DNA of 64,000 nucleotides from Limnomonas spitsbergensis (taxonomy: Eukaryota; Chlorophyta; Chlorophyceae; Chlamydomonadales): contig JAYJMM010000123.1 in NCBI GenBank assembly GCA_037349105.1, forward strand, positions 9,424,001 to 9,488,000. Reading direction: 5' to 3'. Position numbers and translations under genes: made by a program. Every line of letters starts with the position of its first letter. Position 1 is the first letter of the stretch. This document shows, one piece after another, positions 52,701 through 64,000 of the stretch. Below the pieces are notes generated by a model. The model did not search any database, had not been told where the DNA came from, and saw only the letters and a program-made list of their open reading frames with translations.

Positions 52701-55566
52701 CCTCCTCCCTCGTACCCCTCACCCTTACCCCAGAACAGCTGTGCACGAGTCAGCTGCCTCCTCCCTCCCACCCTTCACCCTAACCCCAGAACAGCTGTGG
52801 ATCAGTCAGCTGCCTCCTCCCTCCCACCCCTCACCCTTACTTCAGAACAGCCGTGGATCAGTCAGCTGCCTCCTCCCTCCCACCCTCCACCCTTACCCCA
52901 GAACAGCTGTGGATCAGTCAGCTGCCTCCTCCCTCCCAATCCTCACCCTTACCCCAGAACAGCTGTGGATCAGTGAGCTGCCTCCTCCCTCCCACCCTTA
53001 CCATTACCCCAGAACAGCTGTGGATCAGTAACCTGCCTCCTCCCTCCTACCCCTCACCCTTACCCCAGAACAGCTGTGGACCAGTCAGCTGCCTCCTCCC
53101 TCCTCCCCCTCACCCTTACCCCAGAACAGCTGTGGATCAGTAGCCTGCCTCCTCCCTCCCACCCAGAAGAGCTGTGGACCAGTCAGCTGCCTCCTCCCTC
53201 CCAATCCTCACCCTTACCCCAGAACAGCTGTGGATCAGTGAGCTGCCTCCTCCCTCCCACCCTTCACCCTTACCCCAGAACAGCTGTGGATCAGTCAGCT
53301 GCCTCCTCCCTCCCACCCTCCACCCTTACCCCAGAACAGCTGTGGACCAGTCAGCTGCCTCCTCCCTCCCAATCCTCACCCTTACCCCATAACAGCTGTG
53401 GATCAGTTACCTGCCTCCTCCCTCGTACCCCTCACCCTTACCCCAGAACAGCTGTGGATCAGTAGCCTGACTCCTCCCTCCCACCCTTCACCCTTACCCC
53501 AGAACAGCTATGGACCAGTCAGCTGCCTCCTCCCTCCCAATCCTCACCCTTACCCCAGAACAGCTGTGGATCAGTAGCCTGCCTCCTCCCTCCCACCCCT
53601 CACCCTTACCCCAGAACAACTGTGGATCAGTCAGCTGCCTTCTCCCTCCCACCCTCCACCCTTACCCCAGAACAGCTGTGGACCAGTCAGCTGTCTCCTC
53701 CCTCCCAATCCTCACCCTTACCCCAGAACAGCTGTGGACCAGTCAGCTGCCCCCTCCCTCCCACCCTTCACCCTTACCCCAGAACAGCTGTGGACCAGTC
53801 AGCTGCCTCCTCCCTCCCACCCTTCACCCTAACCCCAGAACAGCTTTGGACCAGTCAGCTGCCTCCTCCCTCCCAATCCTCACCCTTACCCCAGAACAGC
53901 TGTGGATCAGTAACCTGCCTCCTCCCTCGTACCCCTCACCCTTACCCCAGAACAGTTGTGGATCAGTCAGCTGCCTCCTCCCTCCCACCCTTCACCCTAA
54001 CCCCAGAACAGCTGTGGATCAGTCAGCTGCCTCCTCCCTCCCACCCCTCACCCTTACCCCAGAACAGCTGTGGATCAGTCAGTTGCCTCCTCCCTCCCAC
54101 CCTCCACCCTTACCCCAGAACAGCTGTGGACCAGTCAGCTGCCTCCTCCCTCCTACCCCTCACCCTTACCCCAGAACAGCTGTGGATCAGTAGCATGCCT
54201 CCTCCCTCCCACCCAGAACAGCTGTGGACCAGTCAGCTGCCTCCTCCCTCCCACTCCTCACCCTTACCCCAGAACAGCTGTGGATAGTGAGCTGCCTCCT
54301 CCCTCCCACCCTCCACCCTTACCCCAGAACAGCTGTGGACCAGTCAGCTGCCTCCTCCCTCCCAATCCTCACCCTTACCCCAGAACAGCTGTGGATCAGT
54401 AACCTGCCTCCTCCCTCGTACCCCTCACCCTTACCCCAGAACAGCTGTGCACGAGTCAGCTGCCTCCTCCCTCCCACCCTTCACCCTAACCCCAGAACAG
54501 CTGTGGATCAGTCAGCTGCCTCCTCCCTCCCACCCCTCACCCTTACCCCAGAACAGCTGTGGATCAGTCAGCTGCCTCCTCCCTCCCACCCTCCACCCTT
54601 ACCCCAGAACAGCTGTGGACCAGTCAGCTGCCTCCTCCCTCCCAATCCCCACCCTTACCCCAGAACAGCTGTGGATCAGTGAGCTGCCTCCTCCCTCCCA
54701 CCCTTCACCCTTACCCCAGAACAGCTGTGGATCAGTCAGCTGCCTCCTCCCTCCCACCCTCCACCCTTACCCCAGAACAGCTGTGGATCAGTCAGCTGCC
54801 TCCTCCCTCCCACCCTCCACCCTTACCCCAGAACAGCTGTGGACCAGTCAGCTGCCTCCTCCCTCCCAATCCCCACCCTAACCCCAGAACAGCTGTGGAT
54901 CAGTCAGCTGCCTCCTCCCTCCCAATCCTCACCCTTACCCCAGAACAGCTGTGGACCAGTCAGCTGCCTCCTCCCTCCCAATCCCCACCCTTACCCCAGA
55001 ACAGCTGTGGATCAGTGAGCTGCCTCCTCCCTCCCACCCTTCACCCTTACCCCAGAACATCTGTGGACCAGTAACTTGCCTCCTCCCTCCCACCCTTCAC
55101 CCTTACCCCAGAACAGCTGTGGACCAGTCAGCTGCAGCCTCCCTCCCACCCTTCACCCTTACCCCAGAACAGCTGTGGATCAATCAGCTGCCTCCTCCCT
55201 CCCACCCCTCACCCTCACCCCAGAACAGCTGTGGATCAGTCAGCTGCCTCCTCCCTCCTACCCCTCACCCTTACCCCAGAACAGCTGTGGATCAGTAACT
55301 TGCCTCCTCCCTCCCACCCTTCACCCTTACCCCAGAACAGCTGTGCACCAGTCAGCTGCCTCCTCCCTCCCACCCTTCACCCTAACCCCAGAACAGCTGT
55401 GGATCAGTCAGCTGCCTCCTCCCTCCCACCCCTCACCCTTACCCCAGAACAGCTGTGGATCAGTCAGCTGCCTTCTCCCTCCCACCCTTCACCCTTACCC
55501 CAGAACAGCTGTGGACTTGTCAGCTGCCTCCTCCCTCCCAATCCTCACCCTTACCCCAGAACAGCT
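40789..55566. repeat. 56-bp C-rich satellite, block 4 (14.8 kb)
   Basis: Longest uninterrupted run of the 56-bp unit, roughly 260 units by length. It includes a threefold 3,189-bp higher-order repeat at about 45.5-54.7 kb (listed separately). Recurrent marker units include the short GGATAGTGAGC form, CTTCAGAACAGCCGTGG, CCCAGAAGAGCTG and GTGCACGAGTC. Confidence 0.96.
45496..54750. repeat. three tandem copies of a 3,189-bp higher-order block
   Basis: Variant units recur at exactly 3,189 bp: 45,496/48,685/51,874; 46,140/49,329/52,518; 47,132/50,321/53,510; 47,846/51,035/54,224. Copies differ by few visible bases (for example CCCCATAACAG at about 50,090 only in copy 2). 3,189 is 57 x 56 minus 3, the missing 3 bp matching the short GGATAGTGAGC units. 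The third copy ends near 54.75 kb; boundaries are approximate. Confidence 0.88.
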
Positions 55567-55877
55567 GTAGACACGTCCCCTCTCCCCCCATCACCTGTCC
55601 CAGCCCATGGCCAGACACATCCCCTCTCCCCCCACCACCTGCACCAGCTCATGGCCAGACACATCCCCTCTTCCCCCACCACCTGTCCCAGCCAGAGAAG
55701 GTATGGATCAGTCAGCTGCCTCCTCCCTCCCAACCCTCACCCTTACCCTCCTCACCTCTGCACCTGCCAGCCCAGGGCCATTTACATTTTTGGCATTTTG
55801 GTCAGCTGCTTCATATCCTTTCACTCCACATCTGGCCAGCTCTCCACCTACTTACTGTACCTTTCTTCCCTATTTTC
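55567..55877. repeat. 0.3-kb adaptor preceding island, copy 2
   Basis: Same as the adaptor at 39,768 apart from small changes (CCAGAGAAGG for CCAGAACAGG near 55,694), shared with the copy at 63,546. It ends TATTTTCAG before the island. Confidence 0.88.
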
Positions 55878-56585
55878 AGAAGATCAACCAACATCCCAAG
55901 TCTCCAACCAAGAGGCCTATCATCTTGCAAGCTCAAGTCCACGTTCCCGCCAGTAAGCACCAAATAAATGCACCAAATAAATGCACATCAATGCCCTGCC
56001 CCCATCACCTGTCCCAGCTCATGGCCAGACACATCCCCTCTCCCCCCATCACCTGTCCCAGCTCATGGCCAGACACATCCCCTCTCCCCCCATCACCTGT
56101 CCCAGTTCATGGCCAGACACATCGCCTTTCTCCACACCACCTTGCATCCGTCACTTCGTAGCTTTCGTATATTGTGTCTTGCACACTTTAATCAAAGCAC
56201 CCATACCAAAGATAAAATCTGTAGGAGTAGGAGTTGTGAGTCAACCTGGGATTGCTTGCTGTACCTGCCTTGTACCATCCATGTATTAAGATGTACATGA
56301 GGCCCACATGGCAGTACAGTATCCTTAGAAAATTCGCAAACCCTGCATTGCCTGAACCCTCCAGCTTTCCTTTCAATTCCTAGGTCCTGAGCCATCCAGC
56401 CTTGCCACCAACCCTGTATCCTGAGTCCTCCAGCCTTGCACTCAACCCCTAGGTCCTAAACCCTCCAGCCTTGCACTCAACCCCTGGGTCCTAAACCCTC
56501 CAGCCCACTGGGCAGGACAACTCGTAAGAATATTCTGGAACCCTGCCCCCTCGTGTGCTAGGCTGCACATCCTACCCCTTATCTC
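55878..56585. repeat. 0.7-kb island, copy 4
   Basis: Near-identical to islands 1-3; ends TTATCTC before the 56-bp array resumes. Preceded by the adaptor. Confidence 0.92.
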
Positions 56586-59500
56586 AGAACAGCTGTGGAT
56601 CAGTGAGCTGCCTCCTCCCTCCCACCCTTCACCCTTACCCCAGAACAGCTGTGGATCAGTCAGCTGCATCCTCCCTCCTACCCCTCACCCTTACCCCAGA
56701 ACAGCTGTGGATCAGTAACCTGCCTCCTCCCTCCTACCCCTCACCCTTACCCCAGAACAGCTGTGGATCAGTAGCCTGCCTCCTCCCTCCCACCCTTCAC
56801 CCTTACCCCAGAACAGCTGTGGACCAGTCAGCTGCCTCCTCCCTCCCACCCTTCACCCTTACCCCAGAACAGCTGTGGACCAGTCAGCTGCCTCCTCCCT
56901 CCCACCCCTCACCCTTACCCCAGAACAGCTGTGGATCAGTAACCTGCCTCCTCCCTCCTACCCCTCACCCTTACCCCAGAACAGCTGTGGACCAGTCAGC
57001 TGCCTCCTCCCTCCTACCCCTCACCCTTACCCCAGAACAGCTGTGGATCAGTAGCATGCCTCCTCCCTCCCACCCAGAACAGCTGTGGACCAGTCAGCTG
57101 CCTCCTCCCTCCCAATCCTCACCCTTACCCCAGAACAGCTGTGGATAGTGAGCTGCCTCCTCCCTCCCACCCTCCACCCTTACCCCAGAACAGCTGTGGA
57201 CCAGTCAGCTGCCTCCTCCCTCCCAATCCTCACCCTTACCCCAGAACAGCTGTGGATCAGTAACCTGCCTCCTCCCTCGTACCCCTCACCCTTACCCCAG
57301 AACAGCTGTGCACGAGTCAGCTGCCTCCTCCCTCCCACCCTTCACCCTAACCCCAGAACAGCTGTGGATCAGTCAGCTGCCTCCTCCCTCCCACCCCTCA
57401 CCCTTACTTCAGAACAGCCGTGGATCAGTCAGCTGCCTCCTCCCTCCCGCCCTCCACCCTTACCCCAGAACAGCTATGGACCAGTCAGCTGCCTCCTCCC
57501 TCCCAATCCTCACCCTTACCCCAGAACAGCTGTGGATCAGTAGCCTGCCTCCTCCCTCCCACCCCTCACCCTTACCCCAGAACAACTGTGGATCAGTCAG
57601 CTGCCTTCTCCCTCCCACCCTTCACCCTTACCCCAGAACAGCTGTGGACCAGTCAGCTGCCCCCTCCCTCCCACCCTTCACCCTTACCCCAGAACAGCTG
57701 TGGACCAGTCAGCTGCCTCCTCCCTCCCACCCTTCACCCTAACCCCAGAACAGCTTTGGACCAGTCAGCTGCCTCCTCCCTCCCACCCTTCACCCTTACC
57801 CCAGAACAGCTGTGGATCAGTCAGCTGCCTCCTCCCTCCCAATCCCCACCCTTACCCCAGAACAGCTGTGGATCAGTCAGCTGCCTCCTCCCTCCCACCC
57901 TTCACCCTTACCCCAGAACAGCTGTGGACCAGTCAGCTGCCTCCTCCCTCCCACCCCTCACCCTTACCCCAGAACAGCTGTGGATCAGTAACCTGCCTCC
58001 TCACTCCTACCCCTCACCCTTACCCCAGAACAGCTGTGGACCAGTCAGCTGCCTCCTCCCTCCTACCCCTCACCCTTACCCCAGAACAGCTGTGGATCAG
58101 TAGCATGCCTCCTCCCTCCCACCCAGAACAGCTGTGGACCAGTCAGCTGCCTCCTCCCTCCCAATCCTCACCCTTACCCCAGATCAGCTGTGGATAGTGA
58201 GCTGCCTCCTCCCTCCCACCCTCCACCCTTACCCCAGAACAGCTGTGGACCAGTCAGCTGCCTCCTCCCTCCCAATCCTCACCCTTACCCCAGAACAGCT
58301 GTGGATCAGTAACCTGCCTCCTCCCTCGTAATTTCACCCTAACCCCAGAACAGCTGTGCACGAGTCAGCTGCCTCCTCCCTCCCACCCTTCACCCTAACC
58401 CCAGAACAGCTGTGGATCAGTCAGCTGCCTCCTCCCTCCCACCCCTCACCCTTACCCCAGAACAGCTGTGGATCAGTCAGTTGCCTCCTCCCTCCCACCC
58501 TCCACCCTTACCCCAGAACAGCTGTGGACCAGTCAGCTGCCTCCTCCCTCCCAATCCCCACCCTTACCCCAGAACAGCTGTGGATCAGTGAGCTGCCTCC
58601 TCCCTCCCACCCTTCACCCTTACCCCAGAACAGCTGTGGATCAGTCAGCTGCCTCCTCCCTCCCACCCTCCACCCTTACCCCAGAACAGCTGTGGATCAG
58701 TCAGCTGCCTCCTCCCTCCCACCCTCCACCCTTACCCCAGAACAGCTGTGGACCAGTCAGCTGCCTCCTCCCTCCCAATCCCCACCCTAACCCCAGAACA
58801 GCTGTGGATCAGTCAGCTGCCTCCTCCCTCCCAATCCTCACCCTTACCCCAGAACAGCTGTGGACCAGTCAGCTGCCTCCTCCCTCCCAATCCCCACCCT
58901 TACCCCAGAACAGCTGTGGATCAGTGAGCTGCCTCCTCCCTCCCACCCTTCACCCTTACCCCAGAACATCTGTGGACCAGTAACTTGCCTCCTCCCTCCC
59001 ACCCTTCACCCTTACCCCAGAACAGCTGTGGACCAGTCAGCTGCAGCCTCCCTCCCACCCTTCACCCTTACCCCAGAACAGCTGTGGATCAATCAGCTGC
59101 CTCCTCCCTCCCACCCCTCACCCTCACCCCAGAACAGCTGTGGATCAGTCAGCTGCCTCCTCCCTCCTGCCCTTCACCCTTACCCCAGAACAGCTGTGCA
59201 CCAGTCAGCTGCCTCCTCCCTCCCACCCTTCACCCTAACCCCAGAACAGCTGTGGATCAGTCAGCTGCCTCCTCCCTCCCACCCCTCACCCTTACCCCAG
59301 AACAGCTGTGGATCAGTCAGCTGCCTCCTCCCTCCCACCCCCCACCCTTACCCCAGAACAGATGTGGACCAGTCAGCTGCCTCCTCCCTCCCAATCCCCA
59401 CCCTTACCCCAGAACATCTGTGGACCAGTCAGCTGCAGCCTCCCTCCCACCCTTCACCCTTACCCAAGAACAGCTGTGGATCAGTCAGCTGCCTCCTCCC

Positions 59501-62500
59501 TCCCACCCCTCACCCTTACCCCATAACAGCTGTGGATCAGTCAGCTGCCTCCTCCCTCCTACCCCTCACCCTTACCCCAGAACAGCTGTGGATCAGTAAC
59601 TTGCCTCCTCCCTCCCACCCTTCACCCTTACCCCAGAACAGCTGTGCACGAGTCAGCTGCCTCCTCCCTCCCACCCTTCACCCTTACCCCAGAACAGCTG
59701 TGGATCAGTCAGCTGCCTCCTCCCTCCCACCCTCCACCCTTACCCCAGAACAGCTGTGGATCAGTCAGCTGCCTCCTCCCTCCCACCCCTCACCCTTACC
59801 TCAGAACAGCTGTGGATCAGTCAGCTGCCTCCTCCCTCCTACCCCTCACCCTTACCCCAGAACAGCTGTGGACCAGTGAGCTGCCTCCTCCCTCCTACCC
59901 CTCACCCTTACCCCAGAACAGCTGTGGATCAGTAGCATGCCTCCTCCCTCCCACCCAGAACAGCTGTGGACCAGTCAGCTGCCTCCTCCCTCCCAATCCT
60001 CACCCTTACCCCAGAACAGCTGTGGATAGTGAGCTGCCTCCTCCCTCCCACCCTCCACCCTTACCCCAGAACAGCTGTGGACCAGTCAGCTGCCTCCTCC
60101 CTCCCAATCCTCACCCTTACCCCAGAACAGCTGTGGATCAGTAACCTGCCTCCTCCCTCGTACCCCTCACCCTTACCCCAGAACAGCTGTGCACGAGTCA
60201 GCTGCCTCCTCCCTCCCACCCTTCACCCTAACCCCAGAACAGCTGTGGATCAGTCAGCTGCCTCCTCCCTCCCACCCCTCACCCTTACCCCAGAACAGCT
60301 GTGGATCAGTCAGTTGCCTCCTCCCTCCCACCCTCCACCCTTACCCCAGAACAGCTGTGGACCAGTCAGCTGCCTCCTCCCTCCCAATCCCCACCCTTAC
60401 CCCAGAACAGCTGTGGATCAGTGAGCTGCCTCCTCCCTCCCACCCTTCACCCTTACCCCAGAACAGCTGTGGATCAGTCAGCTGCCTCCTCCCTCCCACC
60501 CTCCACCCTTACCCCAGAACAGCTGTGGATCAGTCAGCTGCCTCCTCCCTCCCACCCTCCACCCTTACCCCAGAACAGCTGTGGACCAGTCAGCTGCCTC
60601 CTCCCTCCCAATCCCCACCCTAACCCCAGAACAGCTGTGGATCAGTCAGCTGCCTCCTCCCTCCCAATCCTCACCCTTACCCCAGAACAGCTGTGGACCA
60701 GTCAGCTGCCTCCTCCCTCCCAATCCCCACCCTTACCCCAGAACAGCTGTGGATCAGTCAGCTGCCTCCTCCCTCCCACCCTTCACCCTTACCCCAGAAC
60801 AGCTGTGGACCAGTAACTTGCCTCCTCCCTCCCACCCTTCACCCTTACCCCAGAACAGCTGTGCACGAGTCAGCTGCCTCCTCCCTCCCACCCTTCACCC
60901 TTACCCCAGAACAGCTGTGCACGAGTCAGCTGCCTCCTCCCTCCCACCCTTCACCCTAACCCCAGAACAGCTGTGGATCAGTCAGCTGCCTCCTCCCTCC
61001 TACCCCTCACCCTTACCCCAGAACAGCTGTGGATCAGTAACTTGCCTCCTCCCTCCCACCCTTCACCCTTACCCCAGAACAGCTGTGCACGAGTCAGCTG
61101 CCTCCTCCCTCCCACCCTCCACCCTTACCCCAGAACAGCTGTGGATCAGTAGCCTGCCTCCTCCCTCCAACCCAGAGCAGCTGTGGATCAGTAGCCTGCT
61201 TCCTCCCTCCCACCCAGAACAGCTGTGGACCAGTCAGCTGCCTCCTCCCTCCCAATCCTCACCCTTACCCCAGAACAGCTGTGGATAGTGAGCTGCCTCC
61301 TCCCTCCCACCCTCCACCCTTACCCCAGAAAAGCTGTGGACCAGTCAGCTGCCTCCTCCCTCCCAATCCTCACCCTTACCCCAGAACAGCTGTGGATCAG
61401 TAACCTGCCTCCTCCCTCGTACCCCTCACCCTTACCCCAGAACAGCTGTGCACGAGTCAGCTGCCTCCTCCCTCCCACCCTTCACCCTAACCCCAGAACA
61501 GCTGTGGATCAGTCAGCTGCCTCCTCCCTCCCACCCCTCACCCTTACTTCAGAACAGCCGTGGATCAGTCAGCTGCCTCCTCCCTCCCACCCTCCACCCT
61601 TACCCCAGAACAGCTGTGGATCAGTCAGCTGCCTCCTCCCTCCCAATCCTCACCCTTACCCCAGAACAGCTGTGGATCAGTGAGCTGCCTCCTCCCTCCC
61701 ACCCTTACCATTACCCCAGAACAGCTGTGGATCAGTAACCTGCCTCCTCCCTCCTACCCCTCACCCTTACCCCAGAACAGCTGTGGACCAGTCAGCTGCC
61801 TCCTCCCTCCTCCCCCTCACCCTTACCCCAGAACAGCTGTGGATCAGTAGCCTGCCTCCTCCCTCCAACCCAGAGCAGCTGTGGATCAGTAGCCTGCTTC
61901 CTCCCTCCCACCCAGAACAGCTGTGGACCAGTCAGCTGCCTCCTCCCTCCCAATCCTCACCCTTACCCCAGAACAGCTGTGGATAGTGAGCTGCCTCCTC
62001 CCTCCCACCCTCCACCCTTACCCCAGAAAAGCTGTGGACCAGTCAGCTGCCTCCTCCCTCCCAATCCTCACCCTTACCCCAGAACAGCTGTGGATCAGTA
62101 ACCTGCCTCCTCCCTCGTACCCCTCACCCTTACCCCAGAACAGCTGTGCACGAGTCAGCTGCCTCCTCCCTCCCACCCTTCACCCTAACCCCAGAACAGC
62201 TGTGGATCAGTCAGCTGCCTCCTCCCTCCCACCCCTCACCCTTACTTCAGAACAGCCGTGGATCAGTCAGCTGCCTCCTCCCTCCCACCCTCCACCCTTA
62301 CCCCAGAACAGCTGTGGATCAGTCAGCTGCCTCCTCCCTCCCACCCCTCACCCTTACTTCAGAACAGCCGTGGATCAGTCAGCTGCCTCCTCCCTCCCAC
62401 CCTCCACCCTTACCCCAGAACAGCTGTGGATCAGTAACCTGCCTCCTCCCTCGTACCCCTCACCCTTACCCCAGAACAGCTGTGCACGAGTCAGCTGCCT

Positions 62501-63545
62501 CCTCCCTCCCACCCTTCACCCTAACCCCAGAACAGCTGTGGATCAGTCAGCTGCCTCCTCCCTCCCACCCCTCACCCTTACCCCAGAACAGCTGTGGATC
62601 AGTCAGTTGCCTCCTCCCTCCCACCCTCCACCCTTACCCCAGAACAGCTGTGGACCAGTCAGCTGCCTCCTCCCTCCCAATCCCCACCCTTACCCCAGAA
62701 CAGCTGTGGATCAGTGAGCTGCCTCCTCCCTCCCACCCTTCACCCTTACCCCAGAACAGCTGTGGATCAGTCAGCTGCCTCCTCCCTCCCACCCTCCACC
62801 CTTACCCCAGAACAGCTGTGGATCAGTCAGCTGCCTCCTCCCTCCCACCCTCCACCCTTACCCCAGAACAGCTGTGGACCAGTCAGCTGCCTCCTCCCTC
62901 CCAATCCCCACCCTAACCCCAGAACAGCTGTGGATCAGTCAGCTGCCTCCTCCCTCCCAATCCTCACCCTTACCCCAGAACAGCTGTGGACCAGTCAGCT
63001 GCCTCCTCCCTCCCAATCCCCACCCTTACCCCAGAACAGCTGTGGATCAGTGAGCTGCCTCCTCCCTCCCACCCTTCACCCTTACCCCAGAACATCTGTG
63101 GACCAGTAACTTGCCTCCTCCCTCCCACCCTTCACCCTTACCCCAGAACAGCTGTGGACCAGTCAGCTGCAGCCTCCCTCCCACCCTTCACCCTTACCCC
63201 ATAACAGCTGTGGATCAATCAGCTGCCTCCTCCCTCCCACCCCTCACCCTCACCCCAGAACAGCTGTGGATCAGTCAGCTGCCTCCTCCCTCCCACCCTT
63301 CACCCTTACCCCAGAACAGCTGTGCACCAGTCAGCTGCCTCCTCCCTCCCACCCTTCACCCTTACCCCAGAACAGCTGTGGATCAGTCAGCTGCCTCCTC
63401 CCTCCCACCCCTCACCCTTACCCCAGAACAGCTGTGGATCAGTCAGCTGCCTTCTCCCTCCCACCCTTCACCCTTACCCCAGAACAGCTGTGGACTTGTC
63501 AGCTGCCTCCTCCCTCCCAATCCTCACCCTTACCCCAGAACAGCT
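56586..63545. repeat. 56-bp C-rich satellite, block 5
   Basis: 7 kb of the 56-bp unit between islands 4 and 5. Island-to-island distance is 7,979 bp, about half of the 15,799 bp between islands 3 and 4. A local duplication of about 700 bp is visible at 61,225 and 61,923. One degenerate unit reads GTAATTTCACCC at about 58,328. Confidence 0.96.
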
Positions 63546-63856
63546 GTAGACACGTCCCCTCTCCCCCCATCACCTGTCCCAGCCCATGGCCAGACACATC
63601 CCCTCTCCCCCCACCACCTGCACCAGCTCATGGCCAGACACATCCCCTCTTCCCCCACCACCTGTCCCAGCCAGAGAAGGTATGGATCAGTCAGCTGCCT
63701 CCTCCCTCCCAACCCTCACCCTTACCCTCCTCACCTCTGCACCTGCCAGCCCAGGGCCATTTACATTTTTGGCATTTTGGTCAGCTGCTTCATATCCTTT
63801 CACTCCACATCTGGCCAGCTCTCCACCTACTTACTGTACCTTTCTTCCCTATTTTC
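63546..63856. repeat. 0.3-kb adaptor preceding island, copy 3
   Basis: Same as the copy at 55,567, including the CCAGAGAAGG variant; ends TATTTTCAG at 63,856-63,858. Confidence 0.88.
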
Positions 63857-64000
63857 AGAAGATCAACCAACATCCCAAGTCTCCAACCAAGAGGCCTATC
63901 ATCTTGCAAGCTCAAGTCCACGTTCCCGCCAGTAAGCACCAAATAAATGCACCAAATAAATGCACATCAATGCCCTGCCCCCATCACCTGTCCCAGCTCA
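63857..64000. repeat. 0.7-kb island, copy 5 (cut by window end)
   Basis: First 144 bp of the island, identical by eye to the other copies as far as it goes (AGAAGATCAACC to CCCAGCTCA). The remainder lies beyond the window. Confidence 0.85.

Noticed and set aside
26619..63946. Scores of ORFs (up to 339 codons) with MDQSAASSLP or PEQLWISQLPPPS repeats
   Set aside because: Periodic translations of the 56-bp satellite in every plus frame. No ORF has a stable start, stop or unique domain.

Overview
The window looks like a repeat-dominated, probably subtelomeric or heterochromatic stretch of a eukaryotic nuclear genome. A run of TTTAGGG repeats (plant/green-algal type, also found in some other protists), a Ty3-like reverse transcriptase/RNase H, and tens of kilobases of satellite with higher-order structure all point that way. 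A green alga is a reasonable guess, but I cannot name the species. No cellular housekeeping gene is visible.

Layout. (1) 1-11,872: satellite of a 34-bp unit (38-bp with an extra ATGT), arranged in higher-order blocks of roughly 1.7-1.9 kb. (2) 11,872-23,604: one large LTR-retrotransposon-like element, plus strand, with an 0.8-kb leader, a Gag-like protein, a CCHC zinc knuckle, an aspartic-protease-like domain, three accessory ORFs of unknown function (one is frame-continuous with RT), RT-RNase H, a linker ORF, and a DNMT3-like cytosine-C5 methyltransferase. (3) 23,599-23,677: interstitial TTTAGGG array that cuts the methyltransferase off inside its motif VIII region. (4) 23,678-25,314: low-information sequence with short degenerate repeats. 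(5) 25,315-26,206: 44-bp tandem repeat. (6) 26,207-64,000: about 34 kb of a 56-bp C-rich satellite, interrupted by five copies (the last cut by the window end) of an approximately 0.7-kb non-repetitive island. Three of the islands carry an extra 0.3-kb adaptor.

How the element may work. Reading frames suggest two polyproteins. The first is Gag-CCHC-linker-protease (12,682-17,099): one reading frame broken only by two TGA codons, then a -1 frame change into the protease. The second is basic protein-RT-RNase H-linker-methyltransferase (19,200-23,607): one frame broken only by a TGA at 20,085, then two successive -1 frame changes. A canonical X_XXY_YYZ slippery heptamer lies in the correct phase at each of these last two changes (22,364-22,370 and 22,978-22,984). 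The methyltransferase frame has no ATG upstream of its motif I, so it needs frameshifting or splicing to be made whole. No integrase is visible; if it lay 3' of the methyltransferase it was lost at the telomeric junction.

The most notable content is this combination: a retroelement-borne DNA methyltransferase, apparently expressed through serial recoding, with its end capped by telomeric repeat. Assignments of RT, RNase H and methyltransferase are firm from motifs. Gag and protease are moderate, and the accessory ORFs are unknown.
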